In this document: positions 53,728-56,648 of the stretch, in pieces
Numbering within the stretch: the stretch's first letter is position 1
Layout of the letters: each line of letters starts with the position of its first letter
Assembly: GCA_027366635.1 (NCBI GenBank)
Contig: DAHXNE010000092.1
Span: 1-56,648, forward strand
Direction of reading: 5' to 3'
Origin: Gammaproteobacteria bacterium
GTDB lineage: Bacteria > Pseudomonadota > Gammaproteobacteria > Steroidobacterales > Steroidobacteraceae
Length of the DNA stretch: 56,648 nt
Made by a program: the position numbers and the translations under genes
Notes under the pieces: model-generated
What the model was told of the DNA's origin: nothing
What the model saw: the letters and a program-made list of their open reading frames with translations, nothing else
Databases searched by the model: none

Positions 53728-55788
53728 CTACGGGTCGTTTTGCGTGTTGCTGGTTGGCGGGTCGACTGCTGTGACCGCGAGGCTCGCCAGAGCGTCCTGC
53801 AAGGGTGCGAGCCACGGCTCGAAGTGGCGCCAGTGATCGAGACCGGCGCGGTCGATCGGCCGGCGAACCTGCTCGGCGCTCAGGGTGTGCACGGCGCGCT
53901 CGGTCGCGTAGAACCGCAAGCAGCCGGGCTCCGGTGACAGCGCGCAGAATTCCAACATACGGCGCACGCTCGCCGGGAAATCCGTGACCAGATCCTCGTA
54001 CTGGACCCGCAGTATCCTGCCCGGCAGCACCGCGTCCCAATGGCGCATGAGCCCGAGGTACATGCGGTAGTAGCGGGCGAGGTCGGCGAAGTCGTAGGCG
54101 AACTCCGGTCCGGATCCGGGCAGAAACAGCTGTTTGAAGTTGCTGAAACAGCAGGCGATCGGGTCGCGGCGCGCGTCGATGATCCGGGCATTGGGCAGAA
54201 TGAGGTGAATGAAGCCGAGATCCTGGAAGTTGCTCAGGCACTTGTCGATGAACAACGGCTTGCCGTGCCGGTACACGCGCGTAGCGCGGATGTACTGCTC
54301 GCCGAGCCGGCGGCAGTCGTCTCGGCTGAGCTCGGCGAGCGCGCCGGGATAGTGCGGCGTCTCGCCCGGTCGGGTTCGGCCCTGCAGATCGGCGACCAGC
54401 TGCGCGATGTTGGGCAGCTCCAGGGTTCCCTCCACCGCGGAATGCGCGGCCAGGATTTGCTCGATCAGCGTCGAGCCGCAGCGCGGTAGTCCGACGATGA
54501 AAATCGGCGCCGCATCAGCGCAGCCCCAGCCGCGGCGCTCGGCGAAGAATTCGGGCGTGCAGGTGGCGGCCTGCAGTCGCGCGAGGTTTTCGAGTAACTC
54601 GGGCCGGAAGCGGCCTTCCCGCTTCCGCAGCGCATTGCCGCGCGCGTAATACTCAAACGATCGGGCGTACTGCCCCCGATCCTCGAGCGCTTTGCCGAGC
54701 GCGAAGCACAGGTGATAGCGATCGGCGACGCTCGTGTCGGCATCCGCCTCTTTACGGATCATCCGTTCGAGCTCGGCTTCTTCGAAGCGGTAGGCGCTGA
54801 GCGTCGCCAGATGCCAACACGCGGTGGCGTAGCCGGCGGGCGCGGCGGCGGCGGCGCGATACGACTGGGCCGCCTCGGCGGAGCGGCCCAGACTCTTCAG
54901 CGCGTGGCCGATGGCCAGTTGCACCTCGGCACTGTCGGGGGTCCGAGTCAGGAGCGCCTGGTACTCGCGCAGCGCCTGGTCGAGATCCCCGAGGCGCGCG
55001 CACGCGGTGGCATGCGTCAGGCGGTAGGAGGAGTTGTCCGGCTCGAGCGCCAGCAGCGTCTCCAGCTCTTCGCGCGCGCGCGGATAGTTCAGCCGCCGCA
55101 ATAATGCGCGGGCGTACTCGTAACGGGCGGCGTGGTATTCCGGCGCGATTTGGAGTACCCGCTCGAGCAGCAGCTGCGCGTCACGCGGCACCTCGTGCGC
55201 CATGGCGATGCGGGCGAGCAGGCGCAGGGCTTCGATATGATCGGGATGTGTCCCGAGGTAGCGGCGCACCAGGTGTTCGGCGGCGCCGATGTCGCCATCG
55301 GCGAACAGGCCGTGCGCCGTCCTGATCTCGTTCGGGAGTTTCGCGAGCGCCACCGAGGACCGTGCCGCCTCATCGGCTTGCCGCGGTTGCTCGAACTTGC
55401 GATGCAGACGCTGCAGGGCGCTCCAGCTCACCGGCAGCCACGGGTTCAGCGTCACCGCCGTCGAAAAGGCCGTCATCGCCGGTTGCAGGTCCCGCTGCGC
55501 CAGATGGCACAGCCCGCGCTCCTCGAACAATCTGCCGAAGCGCGGGTGGTGACGCTGCAGCTCCCCAAGCGCCTCGAGGGCGTCCGCAGGGCGACCGAGG
55601 TGGCGCAGGCTGACGGCCAGAAGAAACAGAACATCCCGATTGTTGGGATGACTGGCCCGCAACGCGCGCGCCGTTTCGTACGCGGCCGCGAATTCCCGGT
55701 GCTGCAGCTGCGACCAGGCGCCGTCCATCCGCAGGGCGAGCTCGGAGTGTTCCGATCCCGCAGGAAGAGGCGGCGCCGGGTCGCTCAC
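53728..55788 (-). CDS. TPR-repeat sulfotransferase
   Basis: 686 residues in two parts. Residues about 20-380 are tetratricopeptide repeats, with repeated units such as ALEALGELQRHHPRFG and ALREYQALLTRTPDSAEV. Residues about 420-670 are a PAPS-dependent sulfotransferase: the 5'-phosphosulfate loop GLPRCGSTLIEQIL and the 3'-phosphate site RRDPIACCFSNFKQLF. Such fusions are common in gammaproteobacteria, but substrates are rarely known. No signal peptide is seen. The paralog upstream ends 46 bases before its start. Confidence 0.9.
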   Translation of the reverse strand: MSDPAPPLPAGSEHSELALRMDGAWSQLQHREFAAAYETARALRASHPNNRDVLFLLAVSLRHLGRPADALEALGELQRHHPRFGRLFEERGLCHLAQRDLQPAMTAFSTAVTLNPWLPVSWSALQRLHRKFEQPRQADEAARSSVALAKLPNEIRTAHGLFADGDIGAAEHLVRRYLGTHPDHIEALRLLARIAMAHEVPRDAQLLLERVLQIAPEYHAARYEYARALLRRLNYPRAREELETLLALEPDNSSYRLTHATACARLGDLDQALREYQALLTRTPDSAEVQLAIGHALKSLGRSAEAAQSYRAAAAAPAGYATACWHLATLSAYRFEEAELERMIRKEADADTSVADRYHLCFALGKALEDRGQYARSFEYYARGNALRKREGRFRPELLENLARLQAATCTPEFFAERRGWGCADAAPIFIVGLPRCGSTLIEQILAAHSAVEGTLELPNIAQLVADLQGRTRPGETPHYPGALAELSRDDCRRLGEQYIRATRVYRHGKPLFIDKCLSNFQDLGFIHLILPNARIIDARRDPIACCFSNFKQLFLPGSGPEFAYDFADLARYYRMYLGLMRHWDAVLPGRILRVQYEDLVTDFPASVRRMLEFCALSPEPGCLRFYATERAVHTLSAEQVRRPIDRAGLDHWRHFEPWLAPLQDALASLAVTAVDPPTSNTQNDP

Positions 55789-55834
55789 TGCTCCTCACCC
55801 GTGTCGAGGTGCGGGGCGGCGGGCTGCGGCGCGC

Positions 55835-56648
55835 TCACACGTCGCATGGCAGGCCATCCCGGTTGAGGACGTTCCATCTCAGCAGAGCCTCCCGCAAGGG
55901 TCCCAGCCACGGCTCGAAGTGGCGCCATTGATCGAGCCCGGCGCGGTTGATCGGCTGACGAACCTGCTCGGCGCTCGGGGTATGAATGGCGCGCTCGGTT
56001 TTGTGGAATTCGAAGCACGCCGGCTCGGGCTCCAGGTCGCAGAACTCGAGGATGCGCCGCACGGTCGCCGGGAAATCCGTGACCAACTCCTCGTGCTGGA
56101 TCCGCAATATCTTCCCGGGCAGCACGGCGTCCCAGTGGTGCATGAGCGTGAGATACATGCGGTAGTAGCGGGCAATGTCCTCGAAGCTGTAGACGAACTC
56201 CGGTCCGCCTCCGGCAGGAAAGAGCTGCTTGAAATTGCTGAAACAGCAGGCCATCGGCTCGCGGCGCGCGTCGATGATCCGGGCATTGGGCAGAATGAGG
56301 TGAATGAAGCCCAGGTCCCGGAAGTTGCTCGGCCACTTGTCGATGAAGAACCGCCTGCCGTGACGGTACACGCCGGTTTCGCGGAGGTATTTTTCCCCGA
56401 GCCGCGCGCACTCTTGCCGGTCGAGTTCGGCGAGCACGCCGGGGTAACTCGGGCTGTCGGGCGGGCGGGTGCGGTCGTGCAGATCGAATACCAGATGCGC
56501 GATATCGGGCAGCTCCATGGTGCCATCCACCGCGGAATGCGAGGCGAGAATCTGCTCGATCAGCGTCGATCCGGCGCGGGGTAGTCCCACGATGAAGATC
56601 GGCGCCGCATCCGGATGTCCCCAGCCGCGGCGCGCGGCGAAGAAATCC
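55835..56648 (-). CDS. sulfotransferase, partial, paralog of the preceding gene
   Basis: At least 270 residues; the N-terminus lies beyond the window. The 5'-PSB loop GLPRAGSTLIEQIL and the 3'-PB segment RREPMACCFSNFKQLF are almost the same as in the TPR-sulfotransferase, and the two share long runs such as FIHLILPNARIIDARR. The first visible residues (DFFAARRGWG) match those at the start of the sulfotransferase part of the neighbour, so a TPR half may also exist upstream. The two are likely a tandem duplication. Confidence 0.88.
   Translation of the reverse strand, partial: DFFAARRGWGHPDAAPIFIVGLPRAGSTLIEQILASHSAVDGTMELPDIAHLVFDLHDRTRPPDSPSYPGVLAELDRQECARLGEKYLRETGVYRHGRRFFIDKWPSNFRDLGFIHLILPNARIIDARREPMACCFSNFKQLFPAGGGPEFVYSFEDIARYYRMYLTLMHHWDAVLPGKILRIQHEELVTDFPATVRRILEFCDLEPEPACFEFHKTERAIHTPSAEQVRQPINRAGLDQWRHFEPWLGPLREALLRWNVLNRDGLPCDV

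Noticed and set aside
53426-54241. Minus-strand frame overlapping the end of the TPR-sulfotransferase, with a matching frame at 55785-56411
   Set aside because: The similarity of the two frames comes only from the two sulfotransferase genes being paralogs read in another frame, not from a real second protein.

Overview
The window is GC-rich chromosomal DNA whose core gene order points to a gammaproteobacterium. The run queG / nnr-tsaE-amiC-mutL-miaA-hfq-hflX-purA and the run pcnB-folK-(deoxynucleoside kinase)-panB-panC both follow enteric gene order, and tamA-tamB is also present. Frequent GTG and TTG starts, a tRNA-Glu with anticodon CTC and TPR-sulfotransferase paralogs fit a high-GC, environmental lineage. 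The exact order or genus cannot be fixed from the sequence alone. No transposase, integrase, CRISPR array or prophage gene was seen.

Layout. 0-8 kb: end of a LacI-type regulator, a sugar/H+ symporter, a HAD phosphatase, a mannose-1-phosphate guanylyltransferase-like enzyme, a small membrane protein, a two-gene ABC exporter, a PAS-containing chemoreceptor-like protein and YjbQ. 8-15 kb: tamB and tamA on the minus strand, then a 744-base stretch with no recognisable gene but many inverted repeats, then tRNA-Glu(CTC) with its own strong promoter. 15-19.5 kb: pcnB, folK, a dGK/dCK-type kinase, panB and panC. 19.5-29.6 kb: queG, then the nnr to purA cluster, in which purA directly follows hflX without hflK/hflC.

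30-48.4 kb is a large hopanoid locus. A minus-strand operon runs hpnI-hpnJ-hpnK-hpnL-(ferritin-like diiron protein)-(M48 peptidase). A divergent plus-strand operon runs idi-hpnH-ispA-(squalene synthase)-shc-hpnG-hpnA, followed by a convergent POTRA-less Omp85-type barrel and then hpnB, a phosphopantetheinyl transferase and sixA. Together these encode IPP isomerisation, FPP synthesis, squalene synthesis, cyclisation to hopene, adenosyl addition (HpnH), adenine removal (HpnG) and the HpnI/HpnK/HpnJ steps that build the bacteriohopanetetrol cyclitol ether headgroup. Squalene synthesis appears to use one long squalene synthase instead of HpnC/HpnD/HpnE. The diiron protein, whose start lies inside hpnL, is the best candidate for an undescribed hopanoid-modifying step.

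49-56.6 kb: a 1148-residue flavoprotein that fuses a GltD/NfnB-like half to a PyrK/NfnA-like half, a secreted protein of unknown function, and two tandem paralogous sulfotransferases, one with N-terminal TPRs and one cut by the window edge.
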